From Sphingomonas chungangi (lineage in GTDB: Bacteria > Pseudomonadota > Alphaproteobacteria > Sphingomonadales > Sphingomonadaceae): DNA of 64,000 bases. The notes under the pieces are model-generated. The model was not told the origin of the DNA. It did not search any database and worked only from the letters and a program-made list of their open reading frames with translations. The stretch spans positions 186,001-250,000 of the forward strand of contig NZ_JACEIB010000007.1 of assembly GCF_013778325.1 (NCBI RefSeq), read 5' to 3'. Every line of letters begins with the position of its first letter. The stretch's first letter is position 1. Below are positions 36,608 to 43,869 of the stretch, one piece after another. The position numbers and the translations under genes were made by a program.

Positions 36608-37306
36608 TCAGGCGGCGTCGACAAGGACGAGTTCACTGTCCTCGATCGCCGTCACCGTGAGAGTATCCAGCTCGCTGATCGCGGCGCCGTCGCGGGCGTT
36701 GACCCGCACGCCGTCGATCTCCACCGCGCCGGTGGCAGGCACCAGATAGGCGCGCCGCTCCTTGCCCAGCGGATATTCGGCCGTCTCGCCTGCCTTCAGC
36801 GTGGCGCCGACCACCCGCGCGTCGGTGCGGATCGGCAGCGCCTCGTCGTCATTCGCTAAACCCGAGGCCAAGGTTACGAACCTGCCGGCGCGCTCGCCCT
36901 TCGGAAAGGGGCGGGCACCCCAGCTCGGCTTCTCGCCGCCGCGGGTCGGTAGGATCCAGATCTGGAAGAGCGTCGTCGCGACATCCTCCAGATTGTATTC
37001 GGCATGCGTGATGCCGGTGCCCGCCGACATCACCTGCACGTCGCCCGCCTCGGTGCGGCCGGTATTGCCCAGGCTGTCCTTGTGGGTGATCGCGCCGGTG
37101 CGGACGTAGGTAATGATCTCCATGTCGCGGTGCGGGTGCGGCGGGAAGCCGGACTTGGGCGCGATCACGTCGTCGTTCCAGACGCGGATATTCCCCCAGT
37201 TCATGCGGCCCGCATCGTGATAGCCGGCGAAGGAGAAATGGTGCTTGGCATCGAGCCAGCCATGGTTTTCGCCACCCAGGCTGGCAAAGGGACGGAGCTC
37301 GATCAT
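36608..37306 (-). CDS. pirin family protein (short form, YhaK-like)
   Basis: A 232-residue bicupin that starts MIELRPFASLGGENHGWLDAKHHF and carries FPPHPHRDMEIITYVRTGAI and GTGITHAEYN, the pirin metal site of the YhaK group. YhaK in E. coli is a pirin-like protein that responds to oxidative conditions. The ATG at 37306 has AAAGGAT upstream. It is followed by tandem terminator hairpins, so it is probably transcribed separately from the long pirin gene although on the same strand. Confidence 0.9.
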   Translation of the reverse strand: MIELRPFASLGGENHGWLDAKHHFSFAGYHDAGRMNWGNIRVWNDDVIAPKSGFPPHPHRDMEIITYVRTGAITHKDSLGNTGRTEAGDVQVMSAGTGITHAEYNLEDVATTLFQIWILPTRGGEKPSWGARPFPKGERAGRFVTLASGLANDDEALPIRTDARVVGATLKAGETAEYPLGKERRAYLVPATGAVEIDGVRVNARDGAAISELDTLTVTAIEDSELVLVDAA

Positions 37307-37446
37307 CGGGCATCCTTTCGTTGCAGGAGAGCGGCGCCCCAGTGCGCCGCCTCGTCTTGCCACCCTATATGGCGGCTTGGGCCTGTCCCGAGAACCGGGA
37401 TAAAGTGCCGCGGACTTTTCGAGATTTTAGAAAGATATTGATGCGC

Positions 37447-37461
37447 CCGAAACGGTTTCGG
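37447..37461. promoter_or_regulatory. CCGAAAC-G-GTTTCGG palindrome
   Basis: A perfect 7-1-7 palindrome in the 244-bp gap between the divergent short pirin and lipoprotein genes, about 90 bp upstream of the lipoprotein start. GAAAC/GTTTC arms are common in operator sites. The rest of this gap shows nothing else clear. Confidence 0.4.
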
Positions 37462-37550
37462 CGCGTTTACCCCGCCTGAACGATCGCTCCAGCGCATGTT
37501 CAGGGCAGCTCGCCCATGATCGTGCACGAGCGGTTGAATGGAGAGGGACC

Positions 37551-39206
37551 ATGTCGAGGACACTCAATCGAGCAGGCATGCTGGCAGCCACCGCGATGGC
37601 TCTGGCGCTCGCCGGCTGCAACCAGTCAGGCACCGCGAACAACCAGACGGCCGATGCGAACGGCGCGCTGCCCGCGTTGCCGGCGGCGGTGCCGCTGCAA
37701 CAGGGCGACGCGACGCCGATCGCGCCGGCTCCGTCGGCGCAGGCCCTGCCCGCCGCCGCGCCGATCCGGGTGGCGCAGACCGCGCAGCGGGCGGAGAGCT
37801 ATGCCTATCTCGATCGCGCCGACGGCGTGATGAACGCGATCGGCGACGCGCCGCCGGATTACGCCTATGACGACGGCGACGTCTCGCCCTGGGCTTGGCA
37901 GACCGACGACGGCGACCTGCAATATGCCGAGCCGGTCGATGGCGGATATCGCTATTATTATTACGAGCCGGGTGCGGACACGCCCTATCTCGTGCGCGAT
38001 CCTCAGTACAGCTACGGTTATTCGGGCGACCAGCTGGTGGCCGTCTATGACGATCGCGGCGCGCTGCTGCCGCCGGGCGACTATGGCGATCGCCGCGATT
38101 ACGCCTCGCGCTATTATGCGCGCGCCGCCTATCTGAACCGGCTGTCGCGCGAGCGCGAGCATCGCGGCGTGGTCGCCGCCAACTGGGCGGCGCGGAGCGC
38201 CGCGATCTCGGCCGCACGGGCGCAATGGTCCGCCAATCGGGCGCAGCAGACGGACTGGCAGGCCTATCACCAGTCGCACGAGGCGCAGGAACAGCAACAT
38301 TGGGCGCAGGACCGCCAGCAGCGGCAGGCCGAGACCCAGCGCTTCGACCGCTGGCAGCAGCAGGGTTTCCGTACCCCGCCGCCACCGCTGCCGGGGCGTC
38401 AGGGCCTCACCGGCGACGACCAGCGTGCGGCCCAGATGCGGCATGACCAGCAGGTCGCGCAGCAGCAGGGCCAACAGCAGGCGCAGCAGCAGCGCGACCG
38501 GCAGGCCCAGATGGAGCAGGCCCAGGCGCAGCAGGCCCAGATGCAGCGAGCCCAGGCGCAGCAGCATCAGGCCCAGCAGCAGATGCACGATCGCCAGATG
38601 CAGCAGCAGGCCGACCAGCATCAGGCACAGCAGCGTCAGGATGCCCAGCAGCAGCATGACCGTGAGGCGGCCGCGCAGCGCCAGCAGCAGCAGGCGGCAC
38701 AGGCGGCGCACGATCGCCAGGCCAGCCAGCAGCGCGATCAGGATCAGCGCTTCGCCGCCCAGCGGGCCTCGGCCGATCGTCAACAGGCTGCCGCCGCGCA
38801 GCGTGCGCACGACGCGGCCGCGTCCCACCAGGTTCAGGTACAGGCGGCCGCGCAGCAGCATCGCGAGGCGGCTCAGGCTCAGGCGCAGCAACATGTACAG
38901 GCCCAGCAGGCTCACGAACAGGCGGCCGCAGCGTCGCAGCAGCGGGCCGAGGCACACCAGCAGGCGGCCGCCGCGGCTTCCCAACGCGCGCAGGAGCGCC
39001 AGCAGGCCTTGGCCGAGCATCAGCAAGCCGCTGCCGCCCAGCGCGCACAGACCCAGCAGGCGGCCGCCGCCCACGCCGAGGCGGCGCATGCCCAGGCGGC
39101 CGAGCGCATGCAGGCGGAGCGTGCCCGGCCCGAACCGGCGATGCATGCCGCCGCCCCCCAGCACGCTGAGGGCCAGCATGCCGAAGGGCCGCATCGCCAC
39201 GAATGA
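37551..39206 (+). CDS. Gln/Ala/His-rich lipoprotein of unknown function
   Basis: I do not recognise this 551-residue protein. A lipoprotein signal ends LALAGC with C23. Residues 75-170 are rich in Tyr and Asp (YRYYYYEPGADTPYLVRD, YDDRGALLPPGDYGD), and residues 190-280 hold helical, charged sequence. From about residue 290 to 540 the protein is almost only Gln, Ala, His, Arg and Met in short irregular repeats such as QQAQQQRDRQ and AQAQQHVQAQ, which should form long helices or remain disordered. DNA codons CAG and GCG dominate there. The ATG is followed by a normal signal and preceded by GGAGAGGGACC. It faces away from the pirin genes and is followed by corA. Confidence 0.8.
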   Translation: MSRTLNRAGMLAATAMALALAGCNQSGTANNQTADANGALPALPAAVPLQQGDATPIAPAPSAQALPAAAPIRVAQTAQRAESYAYLDRADGVMNAIGDAPPDYAYDDGDVSPWAWQTDDGDLQYAEPVDGGYRYYYYEPGADTPYLVRDPQYSYGYSGDQLVAVYDDRGALLPPGDYGDRRDYASRYYARAAYLNRLSREREHRGVVAANWAARSAAISAARAQWSANRAQQTDWQAYHQSHEAQEQQHWAQDRQQRQAETQRFDRWQQQGFRTPPPPLPGRQGLTGDDQRAAQMRHDQQVAQQQGQQQAQQQRDRQAQMEQAQAQQAQMQRAQAQQHQAQQQMHDRQMQQQADQHQAQQRQDAQQQHDREAAAQRQQQQAAQAAHDRQASQQRDQDQRFAAQRASADRQQAAAAQRAHDAAASHQVQVQAAAQQHREAAQAQAQQHVQAQQAHEQAAAASQQRAEAHQQAAAAASQRAQERQQALAEHQQAAAAQRAQTQQAAAAHAEAAHAQAAERMQAERARPEPAMHAAAPQHAEGQHAEGPHRHE

Positions 39207-39267
39207 TCGGTGGCGACGGCCTTGCCGTCATGCTTGAACGGGTCCGGCACATGGAGAGACGGGGCAG

Positions 39268-40224
39268 ATGCTCAAGCTGATCGGCAAGGACGGCCGCGAG
39301 ACGGATATCGGCACGGCGGTCTGGGCCGACCTCTGCGAGCCCGAGGAATCGGAGATCGCAGAGGTCGAGCGCCGCTTCGGCTTCAAGGTGCCGGATCGTG
39401 AGGATCTGTCCGAGATCGAGCTCTCCAGCCGCCTGCGCACGCACGAGGGCGCGCTGGTGATGAGTGCCCCGCTGATCGCCCGTCACGGCGATGCCGGCGT
39501 GCTGTCGCCGACCGGCTTCATCCTCGCCAAGGATGCGCTGGTCACTGTGCGCTTCTGCCAGATGACCGCGTTCGACCAGGTGCATGAGGAGTTTGCCAGG
39601 GGCGATCATGAGGTCGGCGGGCAGGAGGTGCTGGTGCGCCTGCTGGAGGATATCATCGATCGCTCGGCCGACCGGCTGGAGCGTGTCGCCGAGGACCTTG
39701 CCAAGGCCAGCCACTCGATCTTCCGCGAACCGGAGAAGGATGCGCCGAAGAAGCGGCTCGGCCGCGAGACGCGGCGGCTGCGCGCGCTGATGGTCGGCGT
39801 CGGGCAGGCCAGCGAGCAGATGGTGAAGGTGCGCCACGCGTTCCTCGCCATCGGCCGCATCGCCAATTTCGTGCTCGATCGCTGCGAGCCGAAGATCCCC
39901 GAGGCGCTGCACGACCGGCTGGTGGCGGTGAAACACGACATCGAATCGCTCGACGAGTTCGAAAGTTCGCTCACCGGCCGCGTGCAGCTGCTGATCGACG
40001 CCGCCACCGCCTTCATCTCGATCGAGCAGAACGATGTCGTGAAGGTGCTGACCGTCGTCTCGGTGGCGGGCGTGCCGCCGGTGCTGGTGGCGGGCGTCTA
40101 TGGCATGAACTTCCACGACATGCCGGAACTGAGCTGGCCGTGGGGCTATCCCTTCGCCTGGGCGCTGATGATCGTCAGCACGATCCTGCCGGTGCTGTGG
40201 TTCAAGTGGCGGGACTGGTTGTAA
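39268..40224 (+). CDS. corA: CorA family magnesium/cobalt transporter
   Basis: A 318-residue channel-like divalent cation transporter of the inner membrane. It has a long cytoplasmic N-terminal domain, then two C-terminal helices with the selectivity motif GMN at 279-281 (YGMNFHDMPEL) and the second helix WGYPFAWALMIVSTILPVLWF. It forms pentamers in known members. The ATG at 39268 follows GGGGCAG. Its last 23 bp overlap the end of the convergent mtnP gene. Confidence 0.93.
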   Translation: MLKLIGKDGRETDIGTAVWADLCEPEESEIAEVERRFGFKVPDREDLSEIELSSRLRTHEGALVMSAPLIARHGDAGVLSPTGFILAKDALVTVRFCQMTAFDQVHEEFARGDHEVGGQEVLVRLLEDIIDRSADRLERVAEDLAKASHSIFREPEKDAPKKRLGRETRRLRALMVGVGQASEQMVKVRHAFLAIGRIANFVLDRCEPKIPEALHDRLVAVKHDIESLDEFESSLTGRVQLLIDAATAFISIEQNDVVKVLTVVSVAGVPPVLVAGVYGMNFHDMPELSWPWGYPFAWALMIVSTILPVLWFKWRDWL

Positions 40225-41086
40225 GTCTCCGCAGGATCGCGCCCAGCTTCTCCTCCATCGCCGGATCGCGCGCCGCCGGCACGGTGAGCAGCGCATGGTC
40301 GAGCACCGTGTCGATCGGCGAGGGCGTGCGCTCGGCCGGCAGCGCCTTGGCGAACGCCTGCACCAACTTGCGCGCGGTCGCGCCGTTGGCGTGCATCTGC
40401 GCCACCACGTCGGTGGCGACCACGCCGGCCTCGTCCTCCCGCCAGCAATCGTAATCGGTGACCATGCCGACCAGGGCGTAAGGCAGCTCCGCCTCGCGGG
40501 CGAGGCGCGCCTCGGGCATGGCGGTCATGCCGATGATGTCGGCACCCCACTGGCGATACATCAGGCTCTCGGCCCGCGTGGAGAATTGCGGGCCTTCCAT
40601 CGCCAGATAGGTGGCGCCGGTCGCCGCGTCGCCCCCCGCCGCCTCGACCGCCGCCGCCGCGGAGGCGGAGAGGCGCGGGCAGGTCGGATCGGCGAGCGAG
40701 ACGTGGGCGACGAGGCCGGTGCCGAAGAAGCTTGCCGGCCGCGCCACCGTCCGGTCGATGAACTGGTCCACCACGACGAAGCGCCCCGGCGGTAGCTCCT
40801 CGCGCAGCGATCCCACCGAGGAGATGGCGAGCAGGTCGGTCGCACCCAGCTGCTTCAGCGCATCCACATTGGCGCGGGCGTTGATTTCAGAGGGCGGGAT
40901 GCGGTGCCCGGCCCCATGACGCGGCAGGAACAGCAGCCGCGTCGTTCCGATCCGACCTTCGAGGATCGCATCGGACGGCCTGCCCCACGGCGTCTCGACA
41001 TCGTGGCGAGCGATCTCCTCCAGCCCCGGCAGCGCGTAGAGGCCGGAGCCGCCGATGATGCCGATCGTCCAGCCGCCCATGCGCAT
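40202..41086 (-). CDS. mtnP: S-methyl-5'-thioadenosine phosphorylase
   Basis: Cleaves methylthioadenosine, a by-product of polyamine and homoserine-lactone synthesis, to adenine and methylthioribose 1-phosphate. The 294-residue protein has the phosphate site IIGGSGLY, the RHGAGHRIPPSEIN block, the AISSVGSL segment and the MEGPQFSTRAES and GMTAMPEARLAREAE motifs that mark MTAP rather than purine nucleoside phosphorylase. The ATG at 41086 has GAAGG upstream; a second ATG follows two codons later. Head to head with the aldolase gene. Confidence 0.94.
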   Translation of the reverse strand: MRMGGWTIGIIGGSGLYALPGLEEIARHDVETPWGRPSDAILEGRIGTTRLLFLPRHGAGHRIPPSEINARANVDALKQLGATDLLAISSVGSLREELPPGRFVVVDQFIDRTVARPASFFGTGLVAHVSLADPTCPRLSASAAAAVEAAGGDAATGATYLAMEGPQFSTRAESLMYRQWGADIIGMTAMPEARLAREAELPYALVGMVTDYDCWREDEAGVVATDVVAQMHANGATARKLVQAFAKALPAERTPSPIDTVLDHALLTVPAARDPAMEEKLGAILRRLTTSPAT

Positions 41087-41133
41087 GCCCTTCTCGGTTG
41101 ACGCGGGCTTCACGCCCCAGCAAGGCCTTGCCC

Positions 41134-42141
41134 ATGCGCTTCTTCTCCGACAACGCCGCCGCCGTCCATCCCGCCGTGCTGGAGGCACTGGCCGCCGCCA
41201 ACCGTGTCGATACCGCCTATGACGGCGATGCGCTGAGCAAGAGCCTCGACGGCGCCTTCTCGGATCTGTTCGGGACGGATTGCGCGGCGCTCTGGGTCTC
41301 GACGGGAACGGCCGCGAACTGCCTCGCGCTCGCGGCGATGGTGCCCCCGCACGGCGGCGTGCTCTGCCATCGCGAGGCGCATATCAACACCGACGAGGCC
41401 GGCGCACCCGAATTCTACACGCACGGCGCCAAGCTGATGCCGCTCGACGGCGGGGGCGCCAAGCTCGTGCCGGAAACGGTCCGTGACGCCCGCCGCGCGA
41501 TCCGCGCCGACGTGCACCAGGTCCAGCCGCACGCGCTCTCGATCACCAACGCCACCGAATACGGGCTGGTCTACCGGCCTGACGAGGTGGCGGCGCTGGG
41601 CGAGGTGGCGAAGGAGCTGGGTCTCGGCTTCCACATGGACGGCGCGCGCTTCGCCAATGCGATGGCGACGCTGGGCGGCCATCCCGGCGATGGGACGTGG
41701 CGCGCAGGCGTCGACGCGCTGAGCTTCGGCTTCGTCAAGAATGGCGGGCTGTCGGCCGAGATGCTGATCTTCTTCCGCCGGGAATGGGCCGAGGTCGCGA
41801 AGATCCGCCGCAAGCGCGCCGGGCATCTGAACTCGAAAGGCCGCTATCAGGCTGCGCAGGTGCTGGCGCTGCTGGAGGCGGATCGCTGGCTGGACAATGG
41901 CCGCGCCTCCAACGCCGGCGCGGCGGCGATCGCCGAGGCGGCCGGTGCCCGGCTGGTGCTTCCGGTGGAGGCCAACGAAGTGTTCCTGCGCCTGACGCCG
42001 GACGAAGCCGCGAGCCTGCGCGCGCAAGGCTTCGACTTCTACGACTGGGCCGAGGGCGAGGCACGCCTCGTCACCTCCTGGGATCAGCCCCGCGCCGAGA
42101 TCGAGGCGCTGGCGGGCGCGATACGCGCACTCGGATCATGA
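41134..42141 (+). CDS. ltaE: low-specificity threonine aldolase
   Basis: A PLP enzyme that splits threonine or allo-threonine to glycine and acetaldehyde. The 335-residue protein has K202 in SFGFVKNGG as the Schiff-base lysine, DGARFANAMATLG at the cofactor site and the N-terminal SDNAAAVHPAVLEAL typical of beta-eliminating lyases. The start is at 41134; the frame extends to 41098. Its TGA overlaps the ATG of the transporter gene (ATGA), so the two are coupled, and the transporter may carry an amino acid linked to this enzyme. Confidence 0.92.
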   Translation: MRFFSDNAAAVHPAVLEALAAANRVDTAYDGDALSKSLDGAFSDLFGTDCAALWVSTGTAANCLALAAMVPPHGGVLCHREAHINTDEAGAPEFYTHGAKLMPLDGGGAKLVPETVRDARRAIRADVHQVQPHALSITNATEYGLVYRPDEVAALGEVAKELGLGFHMDGARFANAMATLGGHPGDGTWRAGVDALSFGFVKNGGLSAEMLIFFRREWAEVAKIRRKRAGHLNSKGRYQAAQVLALLEADRWLDNGRASNAGAAAIAEAAGARLVLPVEANEVFLRLTPDEAASLRAQGFDFYDWAEGEARLVTSWDQPRAEIEALAGAIRALGS

Positions 42142-43079
42142 GCGAGACGCTCGCCGGCACCAAGCCGCTCGGCGCATCGCAGCGGGCGCGGGTGGCGGTG
42201 CCCTTCATGGTCTGCACGCTCGTCTGGTCGTCGACCTGGCTGGTGATTCGCTACCAGCTCGGCGTCGTGCCGCCGAGCTGGTCGGTCGCCTATCGCTTCC
42301 TGATCGCCTGCGTCGCCATGATGGCCTATGCCCGCTTCACGGGCACGCGCCTGAAGCTGGCGCCGCGCGGACATGGTCTCGCCGCCGTCTATGGCCTGGC
42401 CCAATACTGCCTGAACTATTATTTCGTCTATCTGGCCGAGCGGACGGTGACGTCGGGCCTCGTCGCGGTGGTGTTCGCGCTGCTCGTGGTGCCCAATGCG
42501 CTGTTCGCCTGGATCTTTCTCAAGCAGGGCGTGTCGCGCGCCTTCATCGCGGGATCGGCGGTGGCGCTGGTCGGGCTGGCGCTGCTGTTCGGGCACGAGC
42601 TGGCCGCAGCACCCGCCTCCCGCGCGGTCATCCTGATCGGCATCGGCTGGTCGCTGGCCGCCGTGCTCTTCTCGTCGATCGCCAACGTGATGCAGGCGAG
42701 CAGGCCGGCCGCCGCCATCCCGGTGGCGACACTAATCGCGTGGGGCATGGCGTGGGGATCTTTATTCAACTGCGCGGGCGCCTTCGCGATGGACGGGCCG
42801 CCGGTGTTCGATCCGCATCCGGGCTACTGGCTCGGCACGCTCTATCTGGCGCTGATCGGATCGGCGCTGGCGTTCAGCTGCTATTTCTATGTGATCCGCG
42901 CGATCGGTCCGGGCCGCGCAGCGTATTCGAGCGTGCTGAGCCCGGTGCTGGCGATGCTGTTGTCGACGTTGTTCGAGGGCTATCGCTGGTCGCTTCAGGC
43001 GGGATTCGGCTGCCTGCTCGCGATCGCCGGGCTGGTGGTGGCGCTGCAGGCGAGACAGGCCGCCAGGCCGGCGCGATAA
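42138..43079 (+). CDS. EamA/DMT family transporter
   Basis: A 313-residue inner-membrane protein with about ten hydrophobic helices in two EamA repeats (FMVCTLVWSSTWLVIRYQLG opens the first; FAWIFLKQG marks its end; YVIRAIGPGRAAYSSVLSPVLAMLL lies in the second). DMT members export amino acids or other metabolites. It is translationally coupled to ltaE through ATGA, so threonine, glycine or a related amino acid is a reasonable guess for the substrate. The last 85 bp overlap the convergent SDR gene. Confidence 0.88.
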   Translation: MSETLAGTKPLGASQRARVAVPFMVCTLVWSSTWLVIRYQLGVVPPSWSVAYRFLIACVAMMAYARFTGTRLKLAPRGHGLAAVYGLAQYCLNYYFVYLAERTVTSGLVAVVFALLVVPNALFAWIFLKQGVSRAFIAGSAVALVGLALLFGHELAAAPASRAVILIGIGWSLAAVLFSSIANVMQASRPAAAIPVATLIAWGMAWGSLFNCAGAFAMDGPPVFDPHPGYWLGTLYLALIGSALAFSCYFYVIRAIGPGRAAYSSVLSPVLAMLLSTLFEGYRWSLQAGFGCLLAIAGLVVALQARQAARPAR

Positions 43080-43825
43080 TCGGGATAGCGAGGCTGCCAG
43101 CCGAGGATGCGCTTGGCCTTGCCGTTCGCGACGCGGCGGTTCTCAGCGTAGAAGGCGCGGGCCATCGGCGAGAGGCCGGCCGCGTCGAGCGAGCGCAGTG
43201 GCGGAGGTGGCCGACGAAGCAATCGGCAAGCCTCCTCGATCACCGCATTCTGGCTGCAGGGCGCATCGTCGGCGATGTTGTATGCACCGGGCGGGCCGTC
43301 GAAGCCGGCGATGATCGCGTCGACGATGTCGTCGACGTGGATGCGGCTGAACACCTGCCCCGGCAGGTCGATGCGCTGCGCGCGGCCCTCCGCCACCCGA
43401 TCCAGCGCCGATCGGCCGGGGCCGTAGATGCCGGGCAGGCGGAAGACACGAGCACCGCGCTCCAGCCACTGCGCATCGGCCTCGGCGCGGGCGGAGCGGC
43501 GGCCTGAGCCGGTCGGTGCGCTCTCGTCCACCCACGCCCCGCGGGTGTCGCCATAGACGCCGGTGGAGGAGAGATAGCCGAGCCTATGGTCTGGCAACAG
43601 CGCGCCGTACCGGTACAGCACCGGATCGCCGTCGTCCGGCGGCACGGAGGACAGGATGTGCGTGGCGCCCGCGATCGCGATGCGCACCGACTCTTCGTCC
43701 TCGAACGCCATCGCATCGGCCGAAGCCTCCCGCCGCGTGCCCAGCACCGTCCACCCCGTTGCCCGCCACCGTTCAGCGAGCCGCGAGGCGGTGTAGCCCA
43801 GGCCGAAGATCAGGATTCCCGCCAT
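42995..43825 (-). CDS. NAD(P)-dependent epimerase/SDR family protein
   Basis: A 276-residue extended SDR of the YeeZ/WcaG-like group: dinucleotide fold LIFGLGYTASRL with G8, G10 and Y11, LGYLSSTGVYGDTRGAWVDE with the usual S-T-Y positions, and FRLPGIYGPGRSALD. Substrate unknown; relatives act on nucleotide sugars. Start ATG at 43825; a GTG at 43843 is in frame. Its final 85 bp lie antisense to the end of the EamA gene, an unusually long overlap of two apparently real genes. Confidence 0.8.
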   Translation of the reverse strand: MAGILIFGLGYTASRLAERWRATGWTVLGTRREASADAMAFEDEESVRIAIAGATHILSSVPPDDGDPVLYRYGALLPDHRLGYLSSTGVYGDTRGAWVDESAPTGSGRRSARAEADAQWLERGARVFRLPGIYGPGRSALDRVAEGRAQRIDLPGQVFSRIHVDDIVDAIIAGFDGPPGAYNIADDAPCSQNAVIEEACRLLRRPPPPLRSLDAAGLSPMARAFYAENRRVANGKAKRILGWQPRYPDYRAGLAACLACSATTSPAIASRQPNPA

Positions 43826-43869
43826 TCGCGTCGTTGTAACCACGTCGCCCCGTCCGTAGAAGCCTCACC

